Notes: generated by a model not told the origin, from the letters alone. Positions 43,449 to 53,301 are shown, counted from the first letter of the stretch. The stretch is DNA of 64,000 bases from Brevibacillus migulae (GCF_004521915.1 NZ_SDKD01000001.1:186001-250000); one strand, 5' to 3'. Made by a program: numbers and translations.

Positions 43449-44969
43449 TTAGAAAAAGCCCAAGGCATTCGTGCTGTAGCTGACCAGCAGGTTCTTGGTT
43501 TGCTGATAGTGATCGAGCATCATTTTATGTGTCTCGCGCCCAATGCCGGACATCTTGTACCCGCCGAATGCGGCATGTGCCGGATAAGCATGGTAGCAGT
43601 TAGTCCAGACACGGCCTGCCTGCAGGTTGCGTCCCATGCGGTAGGCGGTGTTCATGTCGCGCGTCCATACGCCTGCGCCGAGTCCGTATAACGTATCATT
43701 GGCGATCTCGATCGCTTCCTCCTGAGACGAGAAAGTCGTGACAGAGACGACAGGGCCAAAAATCTCTTCCTGGAAGATGCGCATTTTATTGTTTCCTTTA
43801 AAGACAGTTGGTTTTACATAAAAGCCCTGCTCCAAACCATCCTCAAGATGATTGCGCTCGCCGCCAGTCAGCACCTGTGCGCCTTCCTGTTTGCCGATTT
43901 CGATATAGGAAAGGATTTTTTCCAATTGCTCCGAGGATGCCTGTGCACCGATCATCGTGGCCGTATCCAGCGGATTCCCCTGCTTAATCTGGCTGACACG
44001 AGCCAACGCACGCTCGATAAATTGGTCATAAATCGACTCCTGGATCAGTGCGCGGGATGGGCATGTGCATACTTCCCCTTGATTGAGGGCGAACAGGACA
44101 AAGCCTTCGATCGCTTTATCGAGGAATGCATCATCCTTGGACAGCACATCTTCAAAGAAGACGTTGGCTGATTTGCCGCCCAGCTCCAGGGTTACCGGAA
44201 TGATATTTTGTGAAGCGTATTGCATGATTAAACGGCCAGTGGTGGTTTCACCTGTGAAGGCGATTTTCGCGATGCGGTTGCTGCTGGCAAGCGGTTTTCC
44301 TGCTTCCAGTCCGAAGCCGTTGACCACATTGAGCACCCCGGGAGGCAGCAGATCGCCAATCAGCTCGAGCAGCACGAGGATCGAGGCAGGCGTCTGCTCG
44401 GCGGGCTTCAAGACCACGCAGTTACCGGCTGCCAGCGCGGGAGCCAGCTTCCATGTCGCCATCAAGAGCGGGAAGTTCCAAGGAATGATTTGACCGACAA
44501 CTCCAAGCGGCTCATGGAAATGATAGGCGACCGTGTCGTGGTCAATCTCCCCCAAGGAGCCTTCTTGTGCGCGGATGCAGCCGGCAAAATAACGGAAATG
44601 ATCGACGGCGAGAGGCATGTCTGCCGCCAATGTCTCGCGAACGGGTTTTCCGTTGTCCCACGTTTCCGCTACAGCCAAAAGCTCCAGGTTTTGTTCGATC
44701 CGATCTGCAATCTGCAGCAGGATGCGGGAGCGTTCCGCTACGGATGTATTGCCCCATGCCTCTTTGGCCGCGTGGGCAGCGTCGAGAGCAAGCTCGATAT
44801 CTTCGGAAGTGGAGCGTGGCACCTCACAAAAGACAGCGCCGTTGACTGGAGAGATGTTTTCAAAATACTCTCCTTTTACCGGGGGAACCCAATTGCCTCC
44901 GATATAATTCTCATACCGCTTCTTGAACGTCACTTTTGCACCGTCTTGACCGGGCTGGGCATAAATCAT
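43449..44969 (-). CDS. NAD-dependent aldehyde dehydrogenase (AcoD/ExaC type)
   Basis: A 506-residue ALDH. The cofactor region is [20 protein letters not shown], the general-base glutamate lies in [12 protein letters not shown] and the catalytic cysteine in [11 protein letters not shown], whose CTC is typical of the acetaldehyde dehydrogenases AcoD and ExaC. AAGGAGG lies 9 bases before the chosen ATG at 44969; the frame extends further without a site. A sigma-54 promoter (45017-45032) precedes it and an AcoR-type activator is divergent, so oxidation of acetaldehyde or a related aldehyde from acetoin or ethanol catabolism is likely. Confidence 0.93.
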   Translation of the reverse strand: MIYAQPGQDGAKVTFKKRYENYIGGNWVPPVKGEYFENISPVNGAVFCEVPRSTSEDIELALDAAHAAKEAWGNTSVAERSRILLQIADRIEQNLELLAVAETWDNGKPVRETLAADMPLAVDHFRYFAGCIRAQEGSLGEIDHDTVAYHFHEPLGVVGQIIPWNFPLLMATWKLAPALAAGNCVVLKPAEQTPASILVLLELIGDLLPPGVLNVVNGFGLEAGKPLASSNRIAKIAFTGETTTGRLIMQYASQNIIPVTLELGGKSANVFFEDVLSKDDAFLDKAIEGFVLFALNQGEVCTCPSRALIQESIYDQFIERALARVSQIKQGNPLDTATMIGAQASSEQLEKILSYIEIGKQEGAQVLTGGERNHLEDGLEQGFYVKPTVFKGNNKMRIFQEEIFGPVVSVTTFSSQEEAIEIANDTLYGLGAGVWTRDMNTAYRMGRNLQAGRVWTNCYHAYPAHAAFGGYKMSGIGRETHKMMLDHYQQTKNLLVSYSTNALGFF

Positions 44970-45016
44970 CCTCATACTCCTCCTTACACGATAGGGGTGA
45001 TATGCCATTTCTCTTA

Positions 45017-45032
45017 TGCAAATCGGATGCCA
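45017..45032 (-). promoter_or_regulatory. Sigma-54 (-24/-12) promoter of the ALDH-DUF779 operon
   Basis: On the minus strand TGGCATCCGATTTGCA has the invariant GG and GC separated by exactly 10 bases and matches TGGCAY-N5-TTGCA. It is 48 bases upstream of the ALDH start, and the adjacent gene encodes a sigma-54 activator. Confidence 0.85.
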
Positions 45033-45085
45033 ATCACGGGAGGTCGGTGTGTACGCCTTGTTTCCAGACGCAATCCATTTGAAGT

Positions 45086-45122
45086 GTTCCACTTTGGGAC
45101 AGAGGATGGATCAAAATGGAAC
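45086..45122. promoter_or_regulatory. Candidate activator binding site (UAS)
   Basis: GTTCCACTTTG and CAAAATGGAAC form an 11-base inverted repeat with one mismatch, spaced by 15 bases. A shorter palindrome, TGTTCCACTTTGGGACA (45085-45101), lies within it. It is about 55-105 bases upstream of the sigma-54 promoter, the usual distance for an enhancer. Confidence 0.5.
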
Positions 45123-45211
45123 AAGTTGTATGGGGGACAAGAAAAGCTTTTATTATATTCTGTAAATTGGGATAATAGAATGGTAATGAGTCATAGGAAG
45201 GAGGCCCACCT

Positions 45212-46975
45212 ATGTCATTTCAAAGTTCTTTATCCGCATCCACATACGCGAATCTGATTGAGCATTCTTGGAAGCGCTGTCATCAGGTCGGCATGAAGCC
45301 TGAGCAGCAGGCAGATGACCAAATGATTACCGGAGCCCTGCTGAAAGAGTTGAAGGAACAGCACCGCTTTTTACTGGTGCAGGCGGAAGCCGCTTTTCAA
45401 AAGTTTGCCCCCTTTCTGCACCATGCAGGATGCGTCTTGATCGTCACGGATCGAGAGGGAACGATTCTGTTTGCCAGTGGCGATACCGACTTCGCGACCC
45501 GGGCAGCCCAGGTGCAATTGCAGGTAGGGGCGAATTGGCATGAATCGCGAAAAGGCACGAATGCCATCGGGGTTGCCCTTCATGAGCAAGCAGTCAATCT
45601 TGTACGGGGAGACGAGCATTTTTACATCGAGAATCGTTTTCTCACCTGCGCCTCAGCCCCGTTGTTCTCTCCTCAGGGCGAGCTTCTCGGCGTCGTCAAC
45701 ATCAGCGGACACAAGGACCGCTTTTTGCCTACATATGCTGTTTTCGCGCAATTGGCCGCAGAGCTCTTGCAAAATAGCCTGCTGTTGAATCAGCTGCAAA
45801 AGGAGCAGCTCATCACTCTCCGGCAGCTGGACATCGTCTCCGCTCATCATCCGCAGCCATTGTTGACATTGGATACAGATCGACGCATCACGGGAGCCAA
45901 TCAGGCTGCGATACGGAGCCTCGGCAATTGTCTGGGAAAGGAATTTGCCCCTGATGGCGCGTATCAGGTAATCCCGCTGACTGATGACGACAATCGCCTG
46001 TACCGCTCGGTCGCCATCAAGAAACCGCAAATGGTCGCGATCCCCACCACTTCCACCAGCGAGGTCACCTATTGCTTTTCCGATATCATCGGCAGCTGTC
46101 CGACGCTGCTGCGGGCCAAAGAGGTTGCGCGAAAAGCGGCATACAGCTCGCTTCCGGTCTTTATCTCCGGAGAGAGCGGCACCGGCAAGGAGCTTTTTGC
46201 ACAAGCGATTCACGGGGAAAGCGGACGTGGCCCCTTTGTCGCGGTGAACTGCAGCGCGATCCCGGATTCCCTGATCGAAAGCGAGCTGTTCGGCTATGAG
46301 AAGGGAGCCTTTACCGGAGCGAATCGGGAAGGCAGCAAAGGGAAATTCATGGCGGCTCACGGCGGCACCCTTTTTCTCGATGAAATCGGGGATATGTCGC
46401 TGCGTGCCCAAGCAGCCTTACTGCGCGTATTGCAGGAAAAAACAGTGACCCCTGTGGGCGGAATCACTCCCAAAAAGGTGGATGTCCGCATCATTGCCGC
46501 CACCCACCGCAATCTGTTGCAGGAGATAGAAGCGGGACGGTTTCGGGCCGATCTGTATTACCGGTTAAAAGGGATTATCATCCAGCTGCCCGCTTTGCGG
46601 GAACGTAGCGACCTGCCTCAGTTGGCCGAGCATCTGCTGCTCCGGCATGCCGATCATGAAGTGAGATTGTCGCCAGAAGCGCTGGCAGTCTTGAAGCGAT
46701 ATGCCTGGCCGGGAAATATCCGCGAGCTGCTGTCGGTGCTGCTGCAGGCTTCCTTTCTCGCAGAGGGCGATCAAATCAGGCCGGAGCATCTGGTGCTGGA
46801 TCATCCGATCTCGGAACAGGAGGAGCAGGGGTATTCCTTGCGGGAGAGTGAACGTTCCGTTATTTTGGAAGTGTTGAGGGAGACGCAGGGCAATATCTCG
46901 AAGACAGCGCGATTGCTGAACATCGGAAGAAATACACTGTACCGCAAGATAAAAGGGTATGGCATCGAGCTTTGA
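45212..46975 (+). CDS. Sigma-54-dependent transcriptional activator (AcoR-like)
   Basis: A 587-residue enhancer-binding protein. A GAF-type sensor spans about 60-200 (GCVLIVTDREGTILFASGD) and a PAS-like segment about 215-260. The AAA+ domain contains GESGTGKE (Walker A), the sigma-54 contact loop GAFTGA and GGTLFLDEIGD (Walker B). A Fis-type HTH closes it (GNISKTARLLNIGRNTLYRK). AAGGAGG precedes the ATG. It is divergent from the ALDH operon, which has a -24/-12 promoter, so it most likely activates that operon in response to acetoin or an aldehyde. Confidence 0.93.
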   Translation: MSFQSSLSASTYANLIEHSWKRCHQVGMKPEQQADDQMITGALLKELKEQHRFLLVQAEAAFQKFAPFLHHAGCVLIVTDREGTILFASGDTDFATRAAQVQLQVGANWHESRKGTNAIGVALHEQAVNLVRGDEHFYIENRFLTCASAPLFSPQGELLGVVNISGHKDRFLPTYAVFAQLAAELLQNSLLLNQLQKEQLITLRQLDIVSAHHPQPLLTLDTDRRITGANQAAIRSLGNCLGKEFAPDGAYQVIPLTDDDNRLYRSVAIKKPQMVAIPTTSTSEVTYCFSDIIGSCPTLLRAKEVARKAAYSSLPVFISGESGTGKELFAQAIHGESGRGPFVAVNCSAIPDSLIESELFGYEKGAFTGANREGSKGKFMAAHGGTLFLDEIGDMSLRAQAALLRVLQEKTVTPVGGITPKKVDVRIIAATHRNLLQEIEAGRFRADLYYRLKGIIIQLPALRERSDLPQLAEHLLLRHADHEVRLSPEALAVLKRYAWPGNIRELLSVLLQASFLAEGDQIRPEHLVLDHPISEQEEQGYSLRESERSVILEVLRETQGNISKTARLLNIGRNTLYRKIKGYGIEL

Positions 46976-47091
46976 GCAGACAGAAAAAACGCTCACTTGC
47001 GGGTACGTTCATGGATAGTTCCTTTCACCAGAGCGCACATTATGGAAGAACGTTCACGAGCTGGAAACTGGTTGAAAGGATGGAATGAACG

Positions 47092-47349
47092 ATGATTCCT
47101 GACGAGATTAAAAGGCTCCTCCACGACATTCGACTGATTGGCGGAGGAATCAAGAAATACGAAAGCGGCGATGACATGGTGCTGATGCGCAATCTCATAG
47201 GAGAAGGGATCAATGTAGACCTGATGGATGCCACCCCGGAAAACTGGGATCGGGTGAAAGCCGCTCTCGAACAGGAGAAAAGCAAGGCGCAAGAGATCAT
47301 GGATGCACGCTATAACCACGGCTTGACTCGATATAACCCTTTTTCGTGA
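47092..47349 (+). CDS. Small protein of unknown function
   Basis: An 85-residue polar, mostly helical protein (EIKRLLHDIRLIGGGIKKYE, later VKAALEQEKSKAQEIMDARY). AAGGATGG precedes the ATG. Composition and codon use are like real neighbouring genes. No family recognised. Confidence 0.6.
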   Translation: MIPDEIKRLLHDIRLIGGGIKKYESGDDMVLMRNLIGEGINVDLMDATPENWDRVKAALEQEKSKAQEIMDARYNHGLTRYNPFS

Positions 47350-47488
47350 CCACTGCCAGTGCGGCGTGGTTTTTTTGTTGGACATTTTCCTTTCGGAGCA
47401 ATGGCCATCCATTTGCAATTTGCAGGAGGCAGAAAATGGGAATTTGTGGTATTGTGGAGGGGCAGCATAAAGAGGAGAGGTGTAGCCA

Positions 47489-47827
47489 ATGAAACTCAAT
47501 CATCTCAATCTCACTGTTACCGATGTGAAGGCGGCAAGAGAGTTTTTGGAAAAGTATTTCCATTTGAAAATTGGGCATTTGCGTGGTGATTCTTTCGCAG
47601 TTCTTTTTGACGATGACGGGGCTGTCATCACATTGATGAAAGGTACTCAGGTCAGCTATCCGAAGACGTTTCATATCGGCTTCATTCAGGAGAGTGAAGA
47701 AAAAGTGAACCAGATCAATCAGCGCTTGAAGGATGATGGGTTTGATGTAGAGCCGCCACAAAGATTGCATGGATGGACATTTTACGTGAATGCTCCAGGC
47801 GGATTTACCGTGGAAGTCCTCTGTTAA
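47489..47827 (+). CDS. VOC family (glyoxalase/bleomycin-resistance) protein
   Basis: A 112-residue single vicinal-oxygen-chelate domain with two beta-alpha-beta-beta-beta modules: MKLNHLNLTVTDVKAAREF at the start and WTFYVNAPGGFTVEVL at the end. Metal-ligand candidates are H5, H-I-G-F in the middle and the last glutamate. A lyase, dioxygenase or ligand-binding role is possible. AGAGGAGAGG precedes the ATG. Confidence 0.88.
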   Translation: MKLNHLNLTVTDVKAAREFLEKYFHLKIGHLRGDSFAVLFDDDGAVITLMKGTQVSYPKTFHIGFIQESEEKVNQINQRLKDDGFDVEPPQRLHGWTFYVNAPGGFTVEVLC

Positions 47828-48013
47828 GAGCAGGGGAGCGAAAAGAAAGACCGGAGTGCGTGAGAAAGGCTTCATCGCTTTTGGGATGGAGCCTTTATTT
47901 ATTGGAGTAGGACAAATAAGAGCAAAACAAAATTGGATATTTACACCATCTTACATAGGTCGTATAATTATGAAAAGTTAGATTTTTCCCAATTGCACTA
48001 CCTCATCTATATA
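47828..48013. other. Gap upstream of the frl operon
   Basis: Part of a 435-base region without genes. It contains no strong terminator for the VOC gene. A TATAAT at 47964-47969 is visible. The rest of the gap (48014-48262) carries the two palindromes listed separately and the frlB leader. Confidence 0.4.
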
Positions 48014-48032
48014 ACGTCATATGACGTCGTAT
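48011..48032. promoter_or_regulatory. Candidate FrlR operator 1
   Basis: ACGTCATATGACGT (48014-48027) is a perfect 14-base palindrome within a longer imperfect one. Its centre is 90 bases upstream of the centre of the second copy. Being before the frl operon, which ends with a GntR gene, it is a likely repressor site. Confidence 0.55.
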
Positions 48033-48100
48033 GCAGCTGCTGGCAAGGATGGAGAATTCGGGGGGAAAGAAGTGATGGTATCGCTTTTGCTCTAATCAAT

Positions 48101-48120
48101 ATGATGTCATATGACGTCAT
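48101..48120. promoter_or_regulatory. Candidate FrlR operator 2
   Basis: ATGATGTCATATGACGTCAT is a 20-base palindrome with one mismatched pair. It shares the core GTCATATGAC with operator 1. Confidence 0.6.
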
Positions 48121-48262
48121 TGGATTCGGGGCAAATCTTTGACTCTATCCGATTGACCGCTGACGTAGAACACACTGGAGGGATCATCTCGTAAAAAATT
48201 AACAATCTGCTTTGTCGATAGCCTGCTCTTAGAAAAACAAAGTTCAAACGGAGGACAATCAA

Positions 48263-49258
48263 ATGTTGAACCAACGAACGATTAACCCAGGTGTGCAGAA
48301 AGTATTACATGAAGTGGGGCAACGATCCATTACGAACATCTTTTTGGTTGCTTGCGGCGGTTCGCTGGCAGTCATGGTTCCCAATAAGTACTTTATCGAT
48401 CGAGAAGCAGATCAATTGGTTGCGCATATGTATAACGCCGCTGAATTCACACTTTTAAGCCCAAAAACACTTTCGGAGCATTCATTGGTCATTCTGCTCT
48501 CCCTGACTGGCACCACTCCGGAAACCACAAAAGCGGCCGAGTTTGCGAGGGAGAAGGGTGCATTAACCGTGGGGGTTACGTGTGATGTGGAGTCCCCGCT
48601 TGGCAAAGCAGTCGAGCACGCGATCTTTTATGAGAACGCATTCGCAGGGAAAGAGATCGATCCATTTGAAGGCAACTTCTCCATCATGTATCAGCTGGCC
48701 GCAGGTGTTTTGGATGTAGTGGAAGAGAAAAGCATTCTCCCTGACATGCTTCGCAGCCTTTCAGACTTGCAAACGATCATTGAACGATCCAAAGCGCAAT
48801 ATGAGGAGTTTCTCAATCGGTATGCGGTGGCGTTTCAGGATGAAAAAGTGATCTATACCATGGCAAGCGGCGCAAATTATGGGCCAGCCTATTCCCATGC
48901 GATATGCAACCTCATGGAGATGCAGTGGATCCATTCCCATGCGATTCATGCGGGCGAGTTTTTCCACGGGCCCTTTGAAATCCTGGATAAAGAGGTTCCC
49001 TTCATCCTTTTGAAAGGTCTAGATCATACCAGACCGCTTGAAGAGCGAGCGCATGCTTTCTTGCAGCGGTTTGGCGAAAAAACGATGGTGGTCGATGCGA
49101 AGGAGATCGATTTCCACGGCGTAGAAGAAAAAATGCGGGGCTATCTTGTTCCGATCATCTTCAATAACCTGATGTGGAGGTTCATTACCATTATGGCAGA
49201 GCTTCGCCATCATCCGGTCTTTACGGCCAGAAGATACATGAAAAAAGTAGACTATTAA
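48263..49258 (+). CDS. frlB: SIS-domain deglycase, fructoselysine-6-phosphate type
   Basis: A 331-residue protein with two SIS (sugar isomerase) domains. Marks are FLVACGGSLAVM in the first and IHAGEFFHGPFEILDKEVPF in the second, the latter aligning with the E. coli FrlB active region. FrlB cleaves fructoselysine 6-phosphate to glucose 6-phosphate and lysine. It lacks the amidotransferase part of GlmS. It is first in an operon with the ABC transporter, kinase, epimerase and GntR genes, which supports the assignment. The exact glycated amine may differ. Confidence 0.82.
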   Translation: MLNQRTINPGVQKVLHEVGQRSITNIFLVACGGSLAVMVPNKYFIDREADQLVAHMYNAAEFTLLSPKTLSEHSLVILLSLTGTTPETTKAAEFAREKGALTVGVTCDVESPLGKAVEHAIFYENAFAGKEIDPFEGNFSIMYQLAAGVLDVVEEKSILPDMLRSLSDLQTIIERSKAQYEEFLNRYAVAFQDEKVIYTMASGANYGPAYSHAICNLMEMQWIHSHAIHAGEFFHGPFEILDKEVPFILLKGLDHTRPLEERAHAFLQRFGEKTMVVDAKEIDFHGVEEKMRGYLVPIIFNNLMWRFITIMAELRHHPVFTARRYMKKVDY

Positions 49259-49286
49259 AACAAGGAAAAAGACAGAGGGGGTCAAT

Positions 49287-50582
49287 ATGATGAAAAAATC
49301 GTTTGCGGTATCCATCTGTATCATCCTCATCCTTTTGCTGGTGGTCGGCTGCGGCCAGCAAACACCGGCAAACACCGAGAATGCCAGCGAAGGCAATGAG
49401 GTGACGCTAACCTTATTCCACCGATGGCCGAATGAACCGTTCAAAGGGTATTTTGATGGGGTCATCCAGGAATTTGAAAAGCAAAATCCGGGAGTAAAGA
49501 TTAAAGTGGTAACCGCTTTGAACGAAGAGTACAAACAAAAAATCAATGTCGTCTTGGGAAATGACAATTCACCGGACATTTATTTCACATGGGTGGGGGA
49601 ATATGCGAACAAATTTGTACGGGGAGGCAAAGCGCTCGATCTGACCAAATATGTCGAGGAAGATAAAGCGTGGTCCGATCAAATCATCCCCTCTACGCTA
49701 AAGCCTTTTACCCTGGATAACAAGGTTTACGGCGTTCCTGTGCTGATGGACGTGAGGATGATGGCCTATAATAAAGAAATATTCAATCAATTGGGTCTTG
49801 AGCCGCCGAGTACATGGAATGAGTTTATTCAAGTGCTGGACAAGCTGAAGGCAAGCGGTGCCATTCCGTTAGGGTTTGGCAACAAAGAGCCATGGAACGG
49901 CGGCCTCTATATCACGACCCTGAATCAGCGATTGGTGAGTGCGGATGTCCTGGCAAAAGACAACAACCGGGAAACGGGCGAATTTACCGATCCGGGCTAT
50001 GTGGTAGCCCTGCAAAAACTCCAACAGCTCATCCCGTATGTGAATGAAAATCCCAATGCTTTCAGCCGTGAAGAGGAAAGAAATATGTTCGCCAATGGAA
50101 AGATCGCGATGATGCCTCTGCACACGATTGAGTTTCCCTACATCAAAGACGCCAAGTTCGAATGGGGAACATTCAATTTCCCGTCTATCGAAGAAGGCAA
50201 GGGAGATCCATCCGTCATCACCGGCGCCCCTGAGGGATTTATGATCTCCGCTCAAACCAAACATCCGGATGAGGCGGTGAAGTTCCTGAAGTTTCTGACA
50301 TCCAAGCCGATGGCGGAAAAATGGGTGAAGGAAACCAATGTCATCAGCACGGTCAAAGGCGCCGTCAACAGCAGCAATTCCACTCCTTTGATGGTGGAAA
50401 CGATCGGACAAGTGGAGAAAGCAAGTGACATGGCGATATGGATCGATACCATCCTGGACGGGCGGATCTTTAATCCGTATCTGGCGGGGATTCAGCAATT
50501 GCTGAATGGTGAAAAAACACCGGAGCAAATCATGCAAGAAGTCCAGGAGGCAGCCAAGCAGGTAAAGGAATCGGCAAAGTAA
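49287..50582 (+). CDS. frlO: ABC transporter sugar-binding lipoprotein (FrlO-like)
   Basis: A 431-residue family 1 extracellular solute-binding lipoprotein (lipobox VVGC, C22). The ends of the domain read VTLTLFHRWPNEPFKGYFDG and PDIYFTWVGEYANKF, as in CUT1 receptors. It delivers the Amadori compound to the FrlNM permease. The ATPase is not encoded here, so a shared MsmX-type ATPase elsewhere is expected, as in B. subtilis. GAGGGGG precedes the ATG. Confidence 0.88.
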   Translation: MMKKSFAVSICIILILLLVVGCGQQTPANTENASEGNEVTLTLFHRWPNEPFKGYFDGVIQEFEKQNPGVKIKVVTALNEEYKQKINVVLGNDNSPDIYFTWVGEYANKFVRGGKALDLTKYVEEDKAWSDQIIPSTLKPFTLDNKVYGVPVLMDVRMMAYNKEIFNQLGLEPPSTWNEFIQVLDKLKASGAIPLGFGNKEPWNGGLYITTLNQRLVSADVLAKDNNRETGEFTDPGYVVALQKLQQLIPYVNENPNAFSREEERNMFANGKIAMMPLHTIEFPYIKDAKFEWGTFNFPSIEEGKGDPSVITGAPEGFMISAQTKHPDEAVKFLKFLTSKPMAEKWVKETNVISTVKGAVNSSNSTPLMVETIGQVEKASDMAIWIDTILDGRIFNPYLAGIQQLLNGEKTPEQIMQEVQEAAKQVKESAK

Positions 50583-50656
50583 GCTGACACCACCGGGTAC
50601 AGCGGAGCAAGCTTCTTCACTGTACCCGATCCTGTATTCCAGTAAGGGGGGAAACA

Positions 50657-51535
50657 ATGAAAATCAGGAACATCGCTCCTTATCTATACGTAGCTCCGAG
50701 TCTGATCATCGCGTTCATTTTTATCTATTATCCTGTCATGGAAAACGTGCAGTCGAGCTTTTTCAGCTGGTCGCCTTTTTCTGATACGAAGGAATTCGTC
50801 GCTTTGCAAAATTATACCCGTCTGTTTGACGATTCTGTTTTTCTGGTGGCCCTCAAAAACAATCTGATCCATCTGGTGATTTCATTGGCCGTACAGGTAG
50901 TGGGCGGTCTGGTCCTCGCTGCCATTCTCGAAGATGTGGTATTCAGGAGGGTGGCACCCGTTCTGCGCACGGTGTATTTCCTGCCGGTGCTCATCTCGAT
51001 TTCCGTCATCGGTTTGCTTTTCAGCTTTATTTATAACCCGGATATCGGTCTTTTGAACAAGTTTTTGGCCATGGTTGGGCTGGAGGAGTATGCGAGAGGC
51101 TGGCTCGGAGACAGTGACACTGCTTTTCCTGCAATCATCGCCATGGGGCAGTGGCAGGGGATCGGTTATATCACGATGCTTTATATAGTGGCCATTCAAA
51201 AAATTCCGCCTGATCTCTACGAAGCGGCTGAAATGGATGGGGCGGGGAAGATACGCAAATTCCTGCATATCACGGTGCCGCAGGTGAAGGAGATCTCCTT
51301 CGTTACCATCATTTATACCGTAAGCCAATCCATCCTTACGTTTAGCGACGTGTATGTATTGACCAAAGGGGGGCCGGGAAACTCGTCCCAAGTCCTGAGC
51401 ACGTATTTGTACCAGAAAGCATTCGTCGACAGCGAGATGGGATACGCATCGACCATTGCCAATGTCATCTTGGGCATTACGGTAGTCGTCTACCTGATTC
51501 AAGCAAAAGTATTTAAAAACGGGCAGGAGGGATAA
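50657..51535 (+). CDS. frlN: ABC sugar permease (FrlN-like)
   Basis: A 292-residue MalF-type permease with six membrane helices. The EAA loop that contacts the ATPase is YEAAEMDGAGKIRKFLHITVP. AAGGGGGG precedes the ATG. The next permease starts 3 bases after its stop. Confidence 0.9.
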   Translation: MKIRNIAPYLYVAPSLIIAFIFIYYPVMENVQSSFFSWSPFSDTKEFVALQNYTRLFDDSVFLVALKNNLIHLVISLAVQVVGGLVLAAILEDVVFRRVAPVLRTVYFLPVLISISVIGLLFSFIYNPDIGLLNKFLAMVGLEEYARGWLGDSDTAFPAIIAMGQWQGIGYITMLYIVAIQKIPPDLYEAAEMDGAGKIRKFLHITVPQVKEISFVTIIYTVSQSILTFSDVYVLTKGGPGNSSQVLSTYLYQKAFVDSEMGYASTIANVILGITVVVYLIQAKVFKNGQEG

Positions 51536-51537
51536 AC

Positions 51538-52425
51538 GTGAAATTGACCGTTGAGACTGGCCGGAACCCGTACGTCGCTGCCAAACAAAAACGAAGGCGA
51601 TCTCTGGGGTCCATGATTGTGATTTCATTGACGTTCCTGCTTCTTTCTGCCTTATTTCTCGCCATTGCCTATCCGCTGCTGTGGATGGTGATCAACTCCT
51701 TCAAAACGACGGAAGAGATTTTTAGCAACAGCTGGGCTTTGCCTGTGCAATGGCTGTTCTCCAATTACGCCGAGGCTTGGAACAAAGGGGTATCCAAGTA
51801 TTTTTTGAACAGTGTGTTCGTTACGGCTGTGACCGTGTTCCTTACCTTGCTGTTCAGCGTACTGAGCGCTTATGGCCTGACGAGGTATTCGTTTCGCGGA
51901 AAATATCTGGTGCTTGCCCTCTTGTCTGCCGGCATCATGTTCTCCCCGCAGGTCAGCCTGATCCCGCTCTATAAAATGGTGCAGGCGCTGGGGATTCATG
52001 ATACGCATTGGGCATTGATTTTGCCGTATGTTGCCTTTCGCACCTCATTGATCGTCTTGCTGGTGCGCTCCTTCTTCCTGTCCATTCCCAAAGAGCTTGT
52101 GGAAGCCGCTTACATGGACGGTTGTACAGGCATCGGCATCTTATTCCGCATCTACCTTCCGCTCAGCATGCCGATTCTCTTTACATCGGGGCTGCTTACC
52201 GCCTATTGGGCGTGGAATGAATTTTTGTTTGCGGTCATTTTCATTGACAGCGACTCGCTTAAGACGATTACATCCGGTCTATTGGCTTTCCGGGACGCGA
52301 TGTACACGGATTGGGCTGTATTGATGGCAGGGCTTGTCATATCGGCGATCCCGCTTGTCCTCTTGTTTATTTTCATGCAAAAGTCCTTCATCCGGGGGTT
52401 AGCGGAAGGGGGCGTAAAAGGATGA
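51538..52425 (+). CDS. frlM: ABC sugar permease (FrlM-like)
   Basis: A 295-residue MalG-type permease with six membrane helices and EAA loop VEAAYMDGCTGIGILFRIYLP. It starts with GTG, and its ribosome site CAGGAGGG lies within the end of frlN, so translation is coupled. It pairs with FrlN. Confidence 0.9.
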   Translation: MKLTVETGRNPYVAAKQKRRRSLGSMIVISLTFLLLSALFLAIAYPLLWMVINSFKTTEEIFSNSWALPVQWLFSNYAEAWNKGVSKYFLNSVFVTAVTVFLTLLFSVLSAYGLTRYSFRGKYLVLALLSAGIMFSPQVSLIPLYKMVQALGIHDTHWALILPYVAFRTSLIVLLVRSFFLSIPKELVEAAYMDGCTGIGILFRIYLPLSMPILFTSGLLTAYWAWNEFLFAVIFIDSDSLKTITSGLLAFRDAMYTDWAVLMAGLVISAIPLVLLFIFMQKSFIRGLAEGGVKG

Positions 52426-52456
52426 CAGAGACAACCAGAAAGGGTGGGAGTATCGA

Positions 52457-53290
52457 ATGAAGCTGTTAGGCATCGGGGATAGCGTCGTAGACTTTTACAA
52501 GGATCAAGGCAAGATTTATCCCGGGGGAAGCGCATTGAACGTGGCTGTGATCGCAAAACGAAATGGAGCGGAGCAGAGCTCTTATATGGGGATACTGGGG
52601 CTCGATGAAGCTGGCAACCACGTGATGAATTGCTTGCGGGCAGAAGGAATCGACATCAGTCGGGTACGACGGGTCGAGGGGCCTACAGGAGAGGCGGTTG
52701 TGACGTTGAACGAAGCGGGGGATCGCATCTTTGTCGGCACCAATAAGGAGAAGCGGGTGCAATCGCTGGTGGCCCTTCATTTCAATCAGGACGATCTGGA
52801 TTATATCGGGGAACATGACCTAGTTCACACCTGCATCAGCATTACCAGAGGATTGGAAATGGAACTCCCGAAAATCGCGGACCAGACCATCTCCTTTGAC
52901 TTCTCCAGCCCGGAATACTGGACCAAAGAATATCTGGAGTTCGTCAGCCCCTATTTGTCGTATGCCTTTTTTTCCGGAAGCGAGCTAGCGGATTCGTATA
53001 TCGATGAATTGATTGAGTACGTGCATAAGCGCGGTGTTCCGGTAGTGGGCGTGACCCGCGGAGATCGCCCGGCCATTTTTTCGGAAAAAGGCAAGAGGGT
53101 GGAGCAATCGGTCATTCCAACAAATGTGGTAGATACGATGGGGGCGGGCGATTCCTTTATCGCTGCCTTTTTAACGAATTATCATCGAAGCGGTGATCTG
53201 CCAGGCTCGTTGCAGACAGCCGCCGAGTGTGCAGCGAAGGTATGCGGCTACTACGGAGCATTTGGCTACGGCATCGAAAAAAGCTGGTGA
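52457..53290 (+). CDS. frlD: PfkB-family kinase, fructosamine/fructoselysine 6-kinase type
   Basis: A 277-residue ribokinase-like enzyme. GGSALNVAVIAKRNGA is the first PfkB signature and DTMGAGDSFIAAFL the second, with the catalytic Asp in GAGD. The size fits FrlD, which phosphorylates imported fructoselysine at C6 for cleavage by FrlB. It sits directly after the permeases and 11 bases before the epimerase gene. Confidence 0.88.
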   Translation: MKLLGIGDSVVDFYKDQGKIYPGGSALNVAVIAKRNGAEQSSYMGILGLDEAGNHVMNCLRAEGIDISRVRRVEGPTGEAVVTLNEAGDRIFVGTNKEKRVQSLVALHFNQDDLDYIGEHDLVHTCISITRGLEMELPKIADQTISFDFSSPEYWTKEYLEFVSPYLSYAFFSGSELADSYIDELIEYVHKRGVPVVGVTRGDRPAIFSEKGKRVEQSVIPTNVVDTMGAGDSFIAAFLTNYHRSGDLPGSLQTAAECAAKVCGYYGAFGYGIEKSW

Positions 53291-53301
53291 GGAGGAGCAG
53301 C

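Noticed and set aside
46976-47091. Weak CGCTC...GAGCG pairing after the AcoR-like gene
   Set aside because: Only five base pairs over a long loop; not enough for a terminator call.
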